A DNA stretch of 64,000 nt. Origin: Campylobacter corcagiensis. GTDB taxonomy: Bacteria; Campylobacterota; Campylobacteria; Campylobacterales; Campylobacteraceae. The notes under the pieces were generated by a model. It had not been told where the DNA came from. It ran no database searches and was given only the letters and a program-made list of their open reading frames with translations. Made by a program: the position numbers and the translations under genes. The stretch covers positions 1,550,001 to 1,614,000 of the forward strand of contig NZ_CP053842.1 of NCBI RefSeq assembly GCF_013201645.1, written 5' to 3'. Shown one piece after another: positions 17,429 through 26,675 of the stretch; position 1 is the first letter of the stretch, and the number at the start of each line of letters is the position of its first letter.

Positions 17429-18618
17429 TTAACCTCATCTTTGCTATCTGGTACACTCTGGCTAGTTTCTTTACTCTTTTTTACCTTATCTTTTGATGCT
17501 TCAAATGCCCTATCAGCAAGCTCTTTTGTGCTTTCGTTTTTACTAAATTTAGACCTTATATTTTTATCAAGTTCTGCCATCTCTTTTTTAAGGCTTTCGA
17601 TCTTCTCATCAAAGTCAAAATCATTTAAAAATTTAGAGCCTTTTTTCTTTAGTTCATCAAGTTTTTCAGAAGCAATTTTACTAAATTCTTTATAACTATC
17701 GCCAAATTCTACCTTTTCTAAGCTCTCTCTAAGTTTAGCTGTTGCATCGCTTGAAATTCTAACCATCTTAGCAAGATAGTTATCATAATCTCTTTTTAAA
17801 ATAGTCTCTAGTTCGCTTTTTGCTGGATCTTGCGTAGTAGCTGCTAAGCTTCTTAAAATCTCTATATACTCACTATCAATACCAGCTAGTTCTTTAACAG
17901 TCTCATTTAACTCCAAGCTTATCTCATCAGGAGCGAATTTGATACTATCTTTAAATTTTTCCATAGCTTTTAAAGTGCCTGCATTAATGCCATCAACTGT
18001 TCCACAAAGCAGATCTGAAGTATAAATTTTACTCTCATTTGCCACGCTTACAGCTGTACTAAGGACGGTTTTTGCAATAGAAATAGCATTGTATTTTTTA
18101 AACTCACTCTCTCCTAAAGTCTTATAAACGATATTTTTGCTAAATTCAAAAGCGGTCTCTTCAACATCATCACCATTTTCTAAAATACTTAAAAACACGC
18201 TCTCGCTTACCTCTTTTATCACATCTGTTAGTTGGGCTGACTCAACTAAAGTTTCATTTATGATAGATAAAACAGTTTGAGCTTCGATTGTGTTTTTACC
18301 TTTTATAATGCTTTCAATGTCTTCAAAACTCTCAAAAATAGCCTCTTTTATAGCTCTACCGCTACAAGATATCTCTTTTCTTATCTTTTCGCCTTCGTAA
18401 ATAAGAGCTAAAAGTCTTTCTTCTTCTTCTTTTATAAGGGCTGATTTTAGCATATATAGCAATGTTTCAAGGCTATCTTTATTAAGCAAATCTTGAGTTT
18501 TTAACTCATCATAAGCTTTTTCAAAAATTTTGCCACATAATGCCTTTTTCTCTTCTAAATTTTTTCCTTTAAATTTGCTATTTATCTCCAAATTAAGTCT
18601 GTTTTTTAAATTTTCCAT
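17425..18618 (-). CDS. Large helical/coiled-coil protein, unknown
   Basis: 397 residues, cytosolic (no signal or membrane segment), dominated by Lys, Glu, Ser and Leu, and almost all predicted helix. The first part (1-120) is charged, the middle (120-260) is richer in Ala/Ser/Val, and the last 90 residues look like a coiled coil. I recognise no domain. It is coupled to sbmA by a 4-base overlap and follows the DUF493 gene by 12 bp, so it belongs to the moaC–sbmA transcript. A phasin-like or membrane-associated helical protein is possible. Confidence 0.75.
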   Translation of the reverse strand: MENLKNRLNLEINSKFKGKNLEEKKALCGKIFEKAYDELKTQDLLNKDSLETLLYMLKSALIKEEEERLLALIYEGEKIRKEISCSGRAIKEAIFESFEDIESIIKGKNTIEAQTVLSIINETLVESAQLTDVIKEVSESVFLSILENGDDVEETAFEFSKNIVYKTLGESEFKKYNAISIAKTVLSTAVSVANESKIYTSDLLCGTVDGINAGTLKAMEKFKDSIKFAPDEISLELNETVKELAGIDSEYIEILRSLAATTQDPAKSELETILKRDYDNYLAKMVRISSDATAKLRESLEKVEFGDSYKEFSKIASEKLDELKKKGSKFLNDFDFDEKIESLKKEMAELDKNIRSKFSKNESTKELADRAFEASKDKVKKSKETSQSVPDSKDEVK

Positions 18619-18630
18619 TAAGTTTCCTTT

Positions 18631-18888
18631 TTATAACACAAATTTTGCAATACTTTTAAGAGCGTTAAAAATCTCAACTCTTTCATTTTCGTTTTTAACA
18701 AATACGCTAACTTCAAAGCTTATATACTTCCCGCCACTACTAAATTTAGAGAAATTTATCTTATGCTCTTTACTAGCTACTACTTTTTCAATTTTATCTC
18801 TAATATCACCACTTCCTATAACTCTATAACTCCAAAACAAAGGATAATCAATCTCGGGGGTATTGTTAAGCTCGCAAATAGTTGCCAC
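18631..18888 (-). CDS. DUF493 (YbeD/HP0495-like) protein
   Basis: 85 residues, matching the small ferredoxin-like DUF493 fold of E. coli YbeD and H. pylori HP0495: [10 protein letters not shown], then [22 protein letters not shown]. In E. coli the gene sits beside lipoic-acid genes and may be regulatory; the function is not known. It overlaps the 3' end of moaC by 23 bases. Confidence 0.85.
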   Translation of the reverse strand: MATICELNNTPEIDYPLFWSYRVIGSGDIRDKIEKVVASKEHKINFSKFSSGGKYISFEVSVFVKNENERVEIFNALKSIAKFVL

Positions 18889-19336
18889 TTTTACCCCCTT
18901 CTTTGCTTTCTAAAACAATATCAGTTATTATCATTGATTTATCAATAGCTTTTACCATATCATATATCGTTAAAAGCCCCACGCTAACGCCTGTTAAAGC
19001 CTCCATTTCAACGCCAGTTTGACCTTTTATTTTAACAGTCACAAAAAGCTTAAAAGCTGAAATTTCACTAAGTTCTACGATATCGGTATCAACACTGCTT
19101 ATTAGAAGCGGATGGCACATTGGTATAAGCTCGCTTGTTTTTTTAGTTCCCATAATAGCCGCAACTACGGCTGTTTGAAGTACTGGACCCTTTTTTGCGG
19201 TGTTTGTTTTGATAGCACTAAAAGCATCTTTATTCATCTTGATAATGCCACTTGCTGTTGCTACTCTTAAAGTTTCACTTTTTGGAGTGACATCAACCAT
19301 TTTTGGTCTATTTTTTTCATCAATATGTGTAAGCAT
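18866..19336 (-). CDS. moaC: Cyclic pyranopterin monophosphate synthase MoaC
   Basis: 156 residues. MoaC forms cPMP, the second step of molybdenum cofactor synthesis. Family residues are seen: [26 protein letters not shown] and the catalytic Asp/Lys in [11 protein letters not shown]. It heads a long minus-strand gene string. Just upstream lies the candidate small-RNA gene 19424-19483. Confidence 0.96.
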   Translation of the reverse strand: MLTHIDEKNRPKMVDVTPKSETLRVATASGIIKMNKDAFSAIKTNTAKKGPVLQTAVVAAIMGTKKTSELIPMCHPLLISSVDTDIVELSEISAFKLFVTVKIKGQTGVEMEALTGVSVGLLTIYDMVKAIDKSMIITDIVLESKEGGKSGNYLRA

Positions 19337-19423
19337 AAATTTCCTTAAATTTTTAAGGTATTTTACTATAAAATTTAAAATAAAGTTAATTTTTGAATAA
19401 TTTGTGAAATTTTGTAGTTTTAT

Positions 19424-19483
19424 AAAAGACCCAGGTGTTAAACACCTGGTTTCTACAAAAAGGAGGTTTTTATCTTGTTGGAC
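19424..19483 (-). ncRNA. Candidate small RNA with CCUCC loop and intrinsic terminator
   Basis: On the minus strand TATAAT (19490-19495) is followed about seven bases later by a roughly 60-base unit. It holds AUAAAAA-CCUCC-UUUUUGU, a stem that presents exactly CCUCC in the loop (complementary to the Shine-Dalgarno GGAGG). It ends with a 9-bp hairpin CCAGGUGUU/AACACCUGG (19431-19449) and GUCUUUUA. A C/U-rich loop plus terminator is the design of regulatory RNAs such as H. pylori RepG. It could instead be the 3' end of the YegP transcript. No protein is encoded here. Confidence 0.5.
19431..19449 (-). terminator. Intrinsic terminator of candidate sRNA / YegP transcript
   Basis: A perfect inverted repeat with arms CCAGGTGTT and AACACCTGG around one base (effective loop 3-5). 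On the minus strand it is followed by GTCTTTTAT. It is one of the most GC-rich hairpins in the window outside tRNA genes. Confidence 0.65.
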
Positions 19484-19489
19484 GGCAAA

Positions 19490-19495
19490 ATTATA
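19490..19495 (-). promoter_or_regulatory. Putative -10 of the candidate small RNA
   Basis: Minus-strand TATAAT, preceded by CAGAA. There is no clear -35, in line with Campylobacter sigma70 promoters. It lies in the 231-bp gap between the YegP-like gene and moaC and could also drive moaC if the following hairpin is read through. Confidence 0.4.
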
Positions 19496-19567
19496 TTCTG
19501 ATGACTTTAACCTGCTATGAATTTATTATTAATATTTCATAACAAGATGAATCTACTCTTAATTAGC

Positions 19568-19933
19568 CTAATCTTGCTCTAAAATTTCAGCTTTTTGAGC
19601 ATTTTTAACTATTAAATCAATAACCTTTAAGCAGTCCTCTTTGGCTTTAAAATCCTCACTAGTTGCAATGACTTGTCCATTGCTTGCTTTTAGTCTAAAT
19701 CTAAATTTACCAGCTTTATCTTTATAAACCTCAAATTTAGGATTTGTGACTTCATCGCCTTTTACATCTAAATCATCAATTTTATTTAATGAAGCGTTTT
19801 TCTTTACGCTATCAATGCCATTTTTACAAGCTTGCAAACTAGTATAAACTTCTGAAGTAAGGACTATATGACCATTTATGTCTAAGTCAAATTTAGTGCC
19901 AGTTGGGGTAGTTTTGATGATAAAATTTGCCAT
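19568..19933 (-). CDS. DUF1508/YegP-family protein
   Basis: 121 residues made of two tandem YegP-type repeats (about 4-50 and 68-116). The second shows KFEVYKDKAGKFRFRLKASN and GQVIATSE, the family hallmark. YegP-like proteins are small beta-rich proteins of unknown function. It is monocistronic and separated from moaC by the candidate small RNA and its terminator. Confidence 0.88.
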   Translation of the reverse strand: MANFIIKTTPTGTKFDLDINGHIVLTSEVYTSLQACKNGIDSVKKNASLNKIDDLDVKGDEVTNPKFEVYKDKAGKFRFRLKASNGQVIATSEDFKAKEDCLKVIDLIVKNAQKAEILEQD

Positions 19934-20051
19934 TTAAAATCCTTTATAAAAATTTCAAATATTGTATCTAAAGTCTTTATCATTTTGGAAACAAAAATCT
20001 AAATTTTAGTAAAATTTAGGTAGAATTTCAGCATAAATAGTAAGGTTTTAT

Positions 20052-20585
20052 ATGGAAATAGTAGTTAATATTTATATTTTCATAATGGTAGTTTTTGTAA
20101 TAATCTACTATATGTTTGATTTTTTATTTAAATCAAAACTCTCTTTTAGAGAGATAAAAGGTGGAAATTTTATATATAATCAACCAAAGATGCTTAGATA
20201 CTCTAGCACAGTTTTATTTTTTGGAACGAGCACTTTGATAAGTGTTGCTATGGTTGTGAAAAATCACTTTGATTTTATGCTATTAATTTTTGGAATTTTA
20301 ACTTTGTATGTTTCTTTTTATACCATAAATATCCAAAAAATTATCATAAATAAAGAGTATTTTACAGTAAAAAGATTATTTACAAAAGACACTAGCATAA
20401 AACTTGAAAATTTATCTTACGAGCTAAAAAGAGAGTGGGCTTATAAGGCAGGTTACGTGCTAAGGCTTTATATAAGTTATGATAATAAAACCAAGCAAAT
20501 CACTGCAAATTTCACAGAACCTGATCTTTATAATATGGTTAAAATTTTAGATAAATATAAAGCGTTAAGAGAAAACAAGCTTTAA
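20052..20585 (+). CDS. Small integral membrane protein, unknown
   Basis: 177 residues with three likely membrane segments (about 5-25, 53-70 and 76-94), then a cytosolic domain of about 80 residues (YFTVKRLFTKDTSIKLENLSY…) with PH-like beta character. It may be related to bacterial PH-domain membrane proteins; no exact family is recognised. A plausible -10 (TAGAAT) lies upstream at about 20023. The stop codon directly abuts the 3' CCA of the opposing tRNA-Ser gene. Confidence 0.75.
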   Translation: MEIVVNIYIFIMVVFVIIYYMFDFLFKSKLSFREIKGGNFIYNQPKMLRYSSTVLFFGTSTLISVAMVVKNHFDFMLLIFGILTLYVSFYTINIQKIIINKEYFTVKRLFTKDTSIKLENLSYELKREWAYKAGYVLRLYISYDNKTKQITANFTEPDLYNMVKILDKYKALRENKL

Positions 20586-20673
20586 TGGCGGATAGAGTGG
20601 GATTCGAACCCACGGCGAGTTGCCCCACACACGCGTTCCAGGCGTGCTCCTTCAACCACTCGGACATCTATCC
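20586..20673 (-). tRNA. tRNA-Ser (anticodon GGA)
   Basis: An 88-base class II tRNA on the minus strand with acceptor GGATAGA/TCTATCC, anticodon arm CACGC-CTGGAAC-GCGTG (GGA), a long variable arm, T loop GTTCGAATC and encoded CCA. It lies next to the stop of the preceding plus-strand gene with no spacer. Confidence 0.96.
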
Positions 20674-20703
20674 TTAAAATGCAGGTAAATCACCTGCGTT
20701 AAG

Positions 20704-21030
20704 TTAATTAAGATAAATTTCTTCTTTTACTGTTATGTTTTGAGTTTTGTTTTTACTAAACTCAACTATACCATCTTTTCCTTTAAAATGAATATTCACA
20801 CCATTTTTATCTTCCATATAAATGCCATTTGCTGATGGCTTTCTAGTTAAGTAGTAAGCGTTGTTGTCCTTATCTTTCATAAGTGCACTATCAAACATAT
20901 CTGTTGTAACTAGCTCTATTCCATCACTAAAGATAACTCTTTGTGCCATGCCTGTTGGTTCTGTTTTGGCAAACTGTGCACACCCTGTGATAAATATAGC
21001 TAAAAAAGCTACTAAAATAAAATTTCTCAT
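20704..21030 (-). CDS. MliC-like lysozyme-inhibitor lipoprotein
   Basis: 108 residues. The signal peptide ends in the lipobox ITGC (Cys17). The mature part contains YYLTRKPSANGIYMEDKNG and IHFKGKDGIVEF, which parallels the conserved Ser-Ala-Ser-Gly and W-T/K-G motifs of MliC/PliC, proteins that plug the active site of C-type lysozyme. A single Cys (the lipid anchor) means no disulfide, unlike classic MliC. Role as host-lysozyme defence is inferred. Confidence 0.65.
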   Translation of the reverse strand: MRNFILVAFLAIFITGCAQFAKTEPTGMAQRVIFSDGIELVTTDMFDSALMKDKDNNAYYLTRKPSANGIYMEDKNGVNIHFKGKDGIVEFSKNKTQNITVKEEIYLN

Positions 21031-21121
21031 CTATTTCCTTTCTACTAAAAATTTAACTATTTTTAATCATATCATCAAAAGTATTAAAACAAATTTAATG
21101 ATATGATAAATTTATAGCTTT

Positions 21122-23026
21122 TTAAAGTAGATCTTTGGCAAATTTAGCGATATTTTCACCAGTAAAGCCAAAGTGCTTGAAAAGATCACTAGCTGCGCCA
21201 CTTTCTCCAAATGTCTTCATAGAGTAAATTTCATCAGCAAATTTATACCATTCCAAAGCACTAGCTGCTTCAACGGCTAAGACTTTACCAACAAAAAGTC
21301 TATTAATATAACTATCATCTTGCCCACATAAAAGCTCAAAACAAGGAGCTGAAACGACATTTGCTGTTATGTTATCTTTACTTAAAATTTTAGCTGCTTC
21401 TAAACATACCTGAACTTCACTTCCGCTAGCAACTAGCGTAATGCTAGCGTTTTGCTTTTCTTCTATTAAATAAGCACCATTTTCTACGCCGCCAAATTTA
21501 GCCTTTGGAAGTGCTTTTAACTTCTGCCTTGAAAGCACAAAAGCACTAGGAGCGTTTTTATTTAAAGCGATTTTCCAAGAAGCTACATTTTCATTTCCAT
21601 CAGCTGGGCGGAAAGTATAAAAATTTGGCATAGCCCTAAGAGATGATAGATGCTCTATTGGTTGATGTGTTGGACCATCTTCACCAACGCCGATGCTATC
21701 GTGAGTAAAGATAAAATAGTGTCTTAAACTCATAAGAGCAGCAAGGCGAGCACCTGTTTTTAAATAATCACTAAAGACAAAAAATGTAGCCGAAAACGGT
21801 ATAAAAAGCCCATATCTTGCATATGCGTTATTTATCGCTGCCATAGCGTGCTCTCTTATACCATAATGGATATTTCTACCACATGGAAAATCCCCTAGAC
21901 CTTTTAAATCACTCTTATTTGATGGCGCTAAATCAGCACTTCCACCTAAAAATCCAGGCACAGCATTTGCAATAGCATTTATTATTTTACCATTACTATC
22001 TCTTGTGGCTAAATTTTCACCTTTTAAATCTGGAAATTCTATCTTAGAAAAATCTGGATTTTCAAGAGCTTTTAAAAGCTCTTTTTTCTCACTACTTAGA
22101 TTTTTAAGAGAGTCCTTCCAAAGAGCTTCAGCTAAATCACCTTTTTCAACCGCCATTCTTGTTTCAAACAAAACATCTTCGCTTACAAAAAATTTAACCT
22201 CTGGATCAAAACCAGCTTTGATTTTTGCTCTTTTAACAATATCTTCGCCAAGTGGTGCACCGTGAGTTTTTTCACTTCCTTCAAGCTCTAAAGCTCCTTT
22301 GCCAATCTTAGTATTTGCAATGATAAGATAAGGTTTATCTTTGTTTTTAGCTTCATCTAAAGCAAAAGCTATCTGCTCATAATCATGCCCATCAATTCTT
22401 GCTACATCAAATCCCATCGCCTCAAATCTAGCCTTAACATCTTCGCTCCACGCGATGTTAGTTGATCCTTCAATAGTTATCTCATTTGAGTCATAAATGA
22501 TAACTAAATTATCCAAAAGGTGCCTGCCAGCCAAAGAACACGCTTCATAGCTTATACCTTCTTGTAAATCCCCATCGCCACAAAAACAGTAAACTTTATG
22601 ATCAATAACTTTTAACTCATCTGTATTTAGCATACTAGCTGCGGTTTTTGAGGCCATAGCAAAGCCAACTGCGTTTGCAATGCCTTGACCTAAAGGACCA
22701 GTAGCTATCTCAACGCCTGGGGTTGTAATTTCTGGGTGACCTGGAGTTTTTGAGTGAAGTTGGCGGAAATTTTTAAGATCATCAAGGTCTAAATCATAGC
22801 CAGTTAAATATAAATAACTATAAACTAAAGCGCTTGCATGCCCGCCTGAGAAAACCAGTCTATCGCGGTTTAGCCAGTTTGGATTTTTAGGGTTGTGGTT
22901 TATAAATTTCATTAACACACTCATCACATCACTTAGACCCATCGGTGCTCCAGGATGACCTGAATTTGCAGCTTGAACCATATCAGCACTTAAAAATTTA
23001 ATGGTATTTGAGATTTTTTCTAACAT
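21122..23026 (-). CDS. tkt: Transketolase
   Basis: 634 residues, slightly shorter than E. coli TktA (663). The thiamine-diphosphate motif is GDGDLQEGISYEA, the catalytic glutamate is in GIREHAMAAI, and NSGHPGAPMG and HDSIGVGEDGPTHQP are the standard signatures. It interconverts pentose, triose, tetrose and hexose phosphates, providing ribose-5-P and erythrose-4-P. The tkt–ispA–ybaB–panD–murE–helical–nfu order matches C. jejuni Cj1645–Cj1639 in outline. Confidence 0.97.
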   Translation of the reverse strand: MLEKISNTIKFLSADMVQAANSGHPGAPMGLSDVMSVLMKFINHNPKNPNWLNRDRLVFSGGHASALVYSYLYLTGYDLDLDDLKNFRQLHSKTPGHPEITTPGVEIATGPLGQGIANAVGFAMASKTAASMLNTDELKVIDHKVYCFCGDGDLQEGISYEACSLAGRHLLDNLVIIYDSNEITIEGSTNIAWSEDVKARFEAMGFDVARIDGHDYEQIAFALDEAKNKDKPYLIIANTKIGKGALELEGSEKTHGAPLGEDIVKRAKIKAGFDPEVKFFVSEDVLFETRMAVEKGDLAEALWKDSLKNLSSEKKELLKALENPDFSKIEFPDLKGENLATRDSNGKIINAIANAVPGFLGGSADLAPSNKSDLKGLGDFPCGRNIHYGIREHAMAAINNAYARYGLFIPFSATFFVFSDYLKTGARLAALMSLRHYFIFTHDSIGVGEDGPTHQPIEHLSSLRAMPNFYTFRPADGNENVASWKIALNKNAPSAFVLSRQKLKALPKAKFGGVENGAYLIEEKQNASITLVASGSEVQVCLEAAKILSKDNITANVVSAPCFELLCGQDDSYINRLFVGKVLAVEAASALEWYKFADEIYSMKTFGESGAASDLFKHFGFTGENIAKFAKDLL

Positions 23027-23028
23027 TT

Positions 23029-23850
23029 TTATCCTTTTAGGTATTTTTCTATTAAGTTATCTAGTAAATTTTGAACTTTTTTATCATCTATTTTTATCTC
23101 AGATATAAGTTTATCTCGCTCATCTTGAGCACCTTTAAGACCTAGTAAATTTACAAATGAGTTTTTATCTTCATCATGATGAGTAGGTTTTCCTGCTTCA
23201 TCTTTTGTCATAGTTACATCGATTATATCATCAACTATTTGAAATAAAAGTCCTAGTTTTAGCCCTACTTCTTTAAATTTCAAGCTATCTTTAACTCCAG
23301 ATATAACAGCTCCTAGTTCAAAACTAGCAGAGATTAAAGCACCAGTTTTATGAGAGTGTAAAATTTTAAGCTCTTCATAACTTAGAGTCTTTTTTTCAAA
23401 ATAGCAATCAAGTGCTTGCCCTAAAACCATCTGGGTTGCAGCAAAACTTAAAATTTCTACACATTTTATAGCTACTTTTGGCTCTAAATTTGCTCTTGAA
23501 ATTTCATAAAATGCTCTTGAGTTTAACGCATCTCCAACAAGTAAAGCCGTAACTTCATCAAATTTTTTATGAGTTGTTAAAACCCCTCTTCTTAAATCCG
23601 AATCATCCATAACAGGTAAATCATCATGAATTAGCGAGTAAGTGTGTATCATCTCAACACCCAAAGCAACTCTTAAAGCACTATCAATCCTACTTGGATT
23701 TAAAGTTTCAACCACGCCTAAAAGTAGCTGAGCACGAAAGTGTTTTCCGCCGCTTAAAAGCATGTAATTAAGTGCTTCTTCGTAGTAAGGGTGATAACTT
23801 TTAGCTTGAATTTGGTTTGCTTTTAAAAAGCTTTCAAATTTCTCTTTCAC
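23029..23850 (-). CDS. ispA: Polyprenyl diphosphate synthase (farnesyl type)
   Basis: 273 residues. The first aspartate-rich motif is DDLPVMDDSDLRRG, the second DDIIDVTMTKDEAGK. The FARM region resembles the IspA group that makes farnesyl or geranylgeranyl diphosphate from IPP and DMAPP. It overlaps the ybaB stop by 4 bases and lies 2 bases before tkt. Confidence 0.93.
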   Translation of the reverse strand: MKEKFESFLKANQIQAKSYHPYYEEALNYMLLSGGKHFRAQLLLGVVETLNPSRIDSALRVALGVEMIHTYSLIHDDLPVMDDSDLRRGVLTTHKKFDEVTALLVGDALNSRAFYEISRANLEPKVAIKCVEILSFAATQMVLGQALDCYFEKKTLSYEELKILHSHKTGALISASFELGAVISGVKDSLKFKEVGLKLGLLFQIVDDIIDVTMTKDEAGKPTHHDEDKNSFVNLLGLKGAQDERDKLISEIKIDDKKVQNLLDNLIEKYLKG

Positions 23851-24173
23851 TTCTGCTCTCCAAAGTTACCTAAATTTCCAAACCCGCCCATCATCTTTAA
23901 AGCTAGGTTTTTCTTTTCATTTTCTATGAGTTTTACAGCATCATTCATCGCTGAAATAAGTAAAATTTGCAAGCTCTCTTTATCTTCAAGCAAGCTATCA
24001 TCGATGTTTAAATCCATAACTTCGCCTTTACCATTTATCTTTATTTCAACCATTCCAGCACCACTTTTTACAGAAAATTCTTTATTATCGTTTTCATTTT
24101 CTAGCTCTTTTGCCTTGTTTTGAAGCTCTTCGAGCATATCTGTCATCTTGCTAAAATCAACTCCATCAAACAT
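23847..24173 (-). CDS. YbaB/EbfC nucleoid-associated protein
   Basis: 108 residues: an N-terminal helix with LEELQNKAKELENENDNKEF, then the central GAGMVEIKINGKGEVMDLNID strand core typical of YbaB/EbfC dimers that bind DNA. It is somewhat shifted from E. coli YbaB in the C-terminus (MMGGFGNLGNFGEQK, Gly/Met-rich). It sits one base after panD and overlaps ispA by 4 bases. Confidence 0.92.
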   Translation of the reverse strand: MFDGVDFSKMTDMLEELQNKAKELENENDNKEFSVKSGAGMVEIKINGKGEVMDLNIDDSLLEDKESLQILLISAMNDAVKLIENEKKNLALKMMGGFGNLGNFGEQK

Positions 24174-24174
24174 T

Positions 24175-24522
24175 TTAGTCCTTTAAAATTTGGTTTTTAG
24201 TATCAACTTGTACAATTGTCGGTTTAAATTTATCAGCCTCTTCTTGGCTCATATTAGCATATGCTACAATGATAACTATATCGCCTTTTTGCACCTTTCT
24301 TGCAGCTGCTCCGTTTAGGCAAATTTCACCCATTTTGCCCTCTATTACATAAGTTGAAAATCTCTCACCATTATTAATATTTAGAATTTCAACTTTTTCA
24401 AATTCTCTTAAATTTGCTGCTTTTATAAGTACTTTATCTATCGAAATAGAGCCTACATAGTTTAAATTTGCATCTGTAACTGTGGCCCTGTGAATCTTGC
24501 TTTTTAACATATTTATTTGCAT
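24175..24522 (-). CDS. panD: Aspartate 1-decarboxylase (pyruvoyl enzyme)
   Basis: 115 residues. The self-cleavage site is Gly24-Ser25 in NYVGSISID, at the same numbering as E. coli PanD, which supports this start. Lys9 and the [12 protein letters not shown] loop also match. PanD makes beta-alanine for pantothenate and CoA. It overlaps the murE 3' end by 10 bases. Confidence 0.96.
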   Translation of the reverse strand: MQINMLKSKIHRATVTDANLNYVGSISIDKVLIKAANLREFEKVEILNINNGERFSTYVIEGKMGEICLNGAAARKVQKGDIVIIVAYANMSQEEADKFKPTIVQVDTKNQILKD

Positions 24523-25799
24523 AAAATTTCCCTTACTACTTCTTTGTCTGAAAAATGGTGTTTTACTCCATTTATCTCTTGATAATCTTCATCGCCTTTG
24601 CCTAAAATAACAACAACTTCACCATTTTGTGCTAAATTTAGTGCTGCTTTAATGGCTTTTTTTCTATCTACTTCTCTTAAAACTTTACTTGAATCTTTAA
24701 AGCCTTTAAAAATATCATCAATAATAGAATTTGCATCTTCGGTTCTAGGATTATCGCTTGTGACTATAATTTTATAAGCAAAATGCTCTGCTATAGCCGC
24801 CATTAAAGGGCGTTTAGTCTTGTCTCTATCTCCGCCTGCACCAAATACTACGATTAATTTATCATGTTTTAATGCATTTAAAACCTTTTCAACGCCATCA
24901 GGAGTGTGGGCAAAATCCACAATAACTCTAGGATTATCTGAGACTAGTTCCATTCTGCCAGCAACTCCAGCAAAATTTGAAAGTGCTTTTGTAATCTCTA
25001 AATTTGGCTTTTTAGTTAGAATTGCTACGGCACTAAAAGCAGCTAGTAGGTTATAAAGATTAAACTCGCCAACCATATCGCTTTCAAGTTCGCCATCTTG
25101 ATTTAGAGTTTTGATAGTTGCATCAATGCCTTTATCTATACTATAAGCTACAACCTTAAAAGTAGCTATCTCTTTAATGCCGTAAGTATAAGCGTTTTTT
25201 GGGTTAAAAACTAAGCCATTAAGCTGATCTTTGTTGATAAGTTTAGGGGTTTCATCCATAAAAAAGCTACTCTTTACAGCTAAATACTCAGCCATGGTTT
25301 TGTGGTAATCAAGATGATCTTGAGTGATATTTGTAAAAATTTTAAGGGCAAAATTTAGCCCTTCTATGCGGTTTTGAGCTATTGCATGAGAGCTGACTTC
25401 CATTATGAAATAGTCACATTTCTCATACGAGGCTGTTTTTAGATAGCTAAGAATTCTAATAGGACTGCTTGTTGTTAAGCCCTTTTTATCAACTTGTTTT
25501 TCATTTACAAATGCCCCCCTTGTGCCACATAAAAACACGCTATATCTAAGATCTAAAAGCGTTGAGTAAATAGCGGCTGCGGTTGTGGTTTTGCCATTTG
25601 TGCCTGTAATGCCAACGATTTTTATATTACTATCAATACCTAAAAGCTCTTTTGCCTTATCTAAATTTATAACTTTTACACCGTTTTCTTTGGCTGTTTG
25701 TTCAAATTTAGCATTAAATTTTGAGCTTAAAAAATAGCACCCTTTAATAACTTCTCTAGTATCGTCTGTTATAAAATTATCTTTTAATTCTATTTTCAT
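24513..25799 (-). CDS. murE: UDP-MurNAc-tripeptide ligase MurE
   Basis: 428 residues; shorter than E. coli (495) because the N-terminal domain is reduced, as usual in this class. ATP site [21 protein letters not shown], and DNPRTED, whose DNPR marks meso-diaminopimelate specificity. It adds the third residue of the peptidoglycan stem in the cytosol. Its 5' end overlaps the helical-repeat gene by 23 bases. Confidence 0.95.
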   Translation of the reverse strand: MKIELKDNFITDDTREVIKGCYFLSSKFNAKFEQTAKENGVKVINLDKAKELLGIDSNIKIVGITGTNGKTTTAAAIYSTLLDLRYSVFLCGTRGAFVNEKQVDKKGLTTSSPIRILSYLKTASYEKCDYFIMEVSSHAIAQNRIEGLNFALKIFTNITQDHLDYHKTMAEYLAVKSSFFMDETPKLINKDQLNGLVFNPKNAYTYGIKEIATFKVVAYSIDKGIDATIKTLNQDGELESDMVGEFNLYNLLAAFSAVAILTKKPNLEITKALSNFAGVAGRMELVSDNPRVIVDFAHTPDGVEKVLNALKHDKLIVVFGAGGDRDKTKRPLMAAIAEHFAYKIIVTSDNPRTEDANSIIDDIFKGFKDSSKVLREVDRKKAIKAALNLAQNGEVVVILGKGDEDYQEINGVKHHFSDKEVVREILCK

Positions 25800-26328
25800 A
25801 ATCTTGTATCTTTCTTGCTACTGCTTGAGTTTTATCATCAAATGAGCCATGAATTTCTAAAAATGTCTCAAAATAGTTTATTGCACTCTCTTCCATGCCA
25901 TTATCTAATAAATTTAGAATAAAATCAAGAAAATTATCACTATTTTTAATTACGAGTTTTGTTGATGCCATAACCCCCTCTATAGCGTCTTTGAAATTTA
26001 TACCTTTTTTTATGATATTTCTTAGTTCATCATAAGTTATTACATTTTCAGAAGTTAAACTATCATCTAAATGTTTTATCTCGATGCTTTCTAAAAGCTC
26101 CCAAAGCTCACTCATATCTTTAGCATCTTTAACTAAAAATGTGTAAAAATCAAAAAGCATATTTGCATCATCAAAGCTATGTTTAGCAACTTCACAAAGC
26201 GATACTAAAAACATTATTTCATCTTTATTTTTATCATTTAAAGCTAAAGAAAAATAGTTTTTAGCCGCATCAAATTTTAAACTCTTAAAGGCTTTTATGC
26301 CTAAAATTTTATACTCTTTGGATGTCAA
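25777..26328 (-). CDS. Helical protein between nfu and murE (Cj1640-like position)
   Basis: 183 residues, soluble and almost all helix, with TPR-like pairs at the start (ILGIKAFKSLKFDAAKNYFSLAL) and end (ESAINYFETFLEIHG). It overlaps nfu by 20 bases and murE by 23 bases, so it is tightly coupled. The equivalent position in C. jejuni holds a conserved hypothetical gene. Function not recognised. Confidence 0.8.
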   Translation of the reverse strand: MTSKEYKILGIKAFKSLKFDAAKNYFSLALNDKNKDEIMFLVSLCEVAKHSFDDANMLFDFYTFLVKDAKDMSELWELLESIEIKHLDDSLTSENVITYDELRNIIKKGINFKDAIEGVMASTKLVIKNSDNFLDFILNLLDNGMEESAINYFETFLEIHGSFDDKTQAVARKIQDYENRIKR

Positions 26329-26584
26329 AATCTTGCCCTAATGGAATGTTTACAACACTAAGTTCTGGATGGATATCGATTCTTAGCTGTCTTTCCACGC
26401 CGTGTTTTAGAGTGCTTGTGCTTGATGGGCAACCATGACAAGCTCCAACAAGCTGAACATACACAACTGCGTTTTTAATGCCTAATAACTTCATATCGCC
26501 ACCATCATTTTGAAGCATTGGACGAATTTTATCAAGGCTATCTTTTACTGGACCTAGCAGATCTTCATCACTAAATGGTATCAT
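26309..26584 (-). CDS. NifU C-terminal-domain protein (Fe-S carrier)
   Basis: 91 residues consisting only of the Nfu domain, with PMLQNDGGDMKLLGI and the Cys pair CHGCPSSTSTLKHGVE that binds a 4Fe-4S cluster between two subunits. It is presumably a late carrier for iron-sulfur proteins. It starts the nfu–helical–murE–panD–ybaB–ispA–tkt transcript. Confidence 0.93.
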   Translation of the reverse strand: MIPFSDEDLLGPVKDSLDKIRPMLQNDGGDMKLLGIKNAVVYVQLVGACHGCPSSTSTLKHGVERQLRIDIHPELSVVNIPLGQDFDIQRV

Positions 26585-26675
26585 CTCATATCCTAAATTT
26601 ATTTCTGGGTATTTTAGCGTAAAATTTATTAAGAATCTTTAAAAATGGGTAAATAAGGGAAAATAAAATGTAGGT

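Noticed and set aside
19471-19497. Plus-strand AAGGAGG followed by TTG and an eight-codon frame
   Set aside because: The frame stops after eight codons and no gene follows; the motif is better read as the complement of the CCUCC loop on the other strand.
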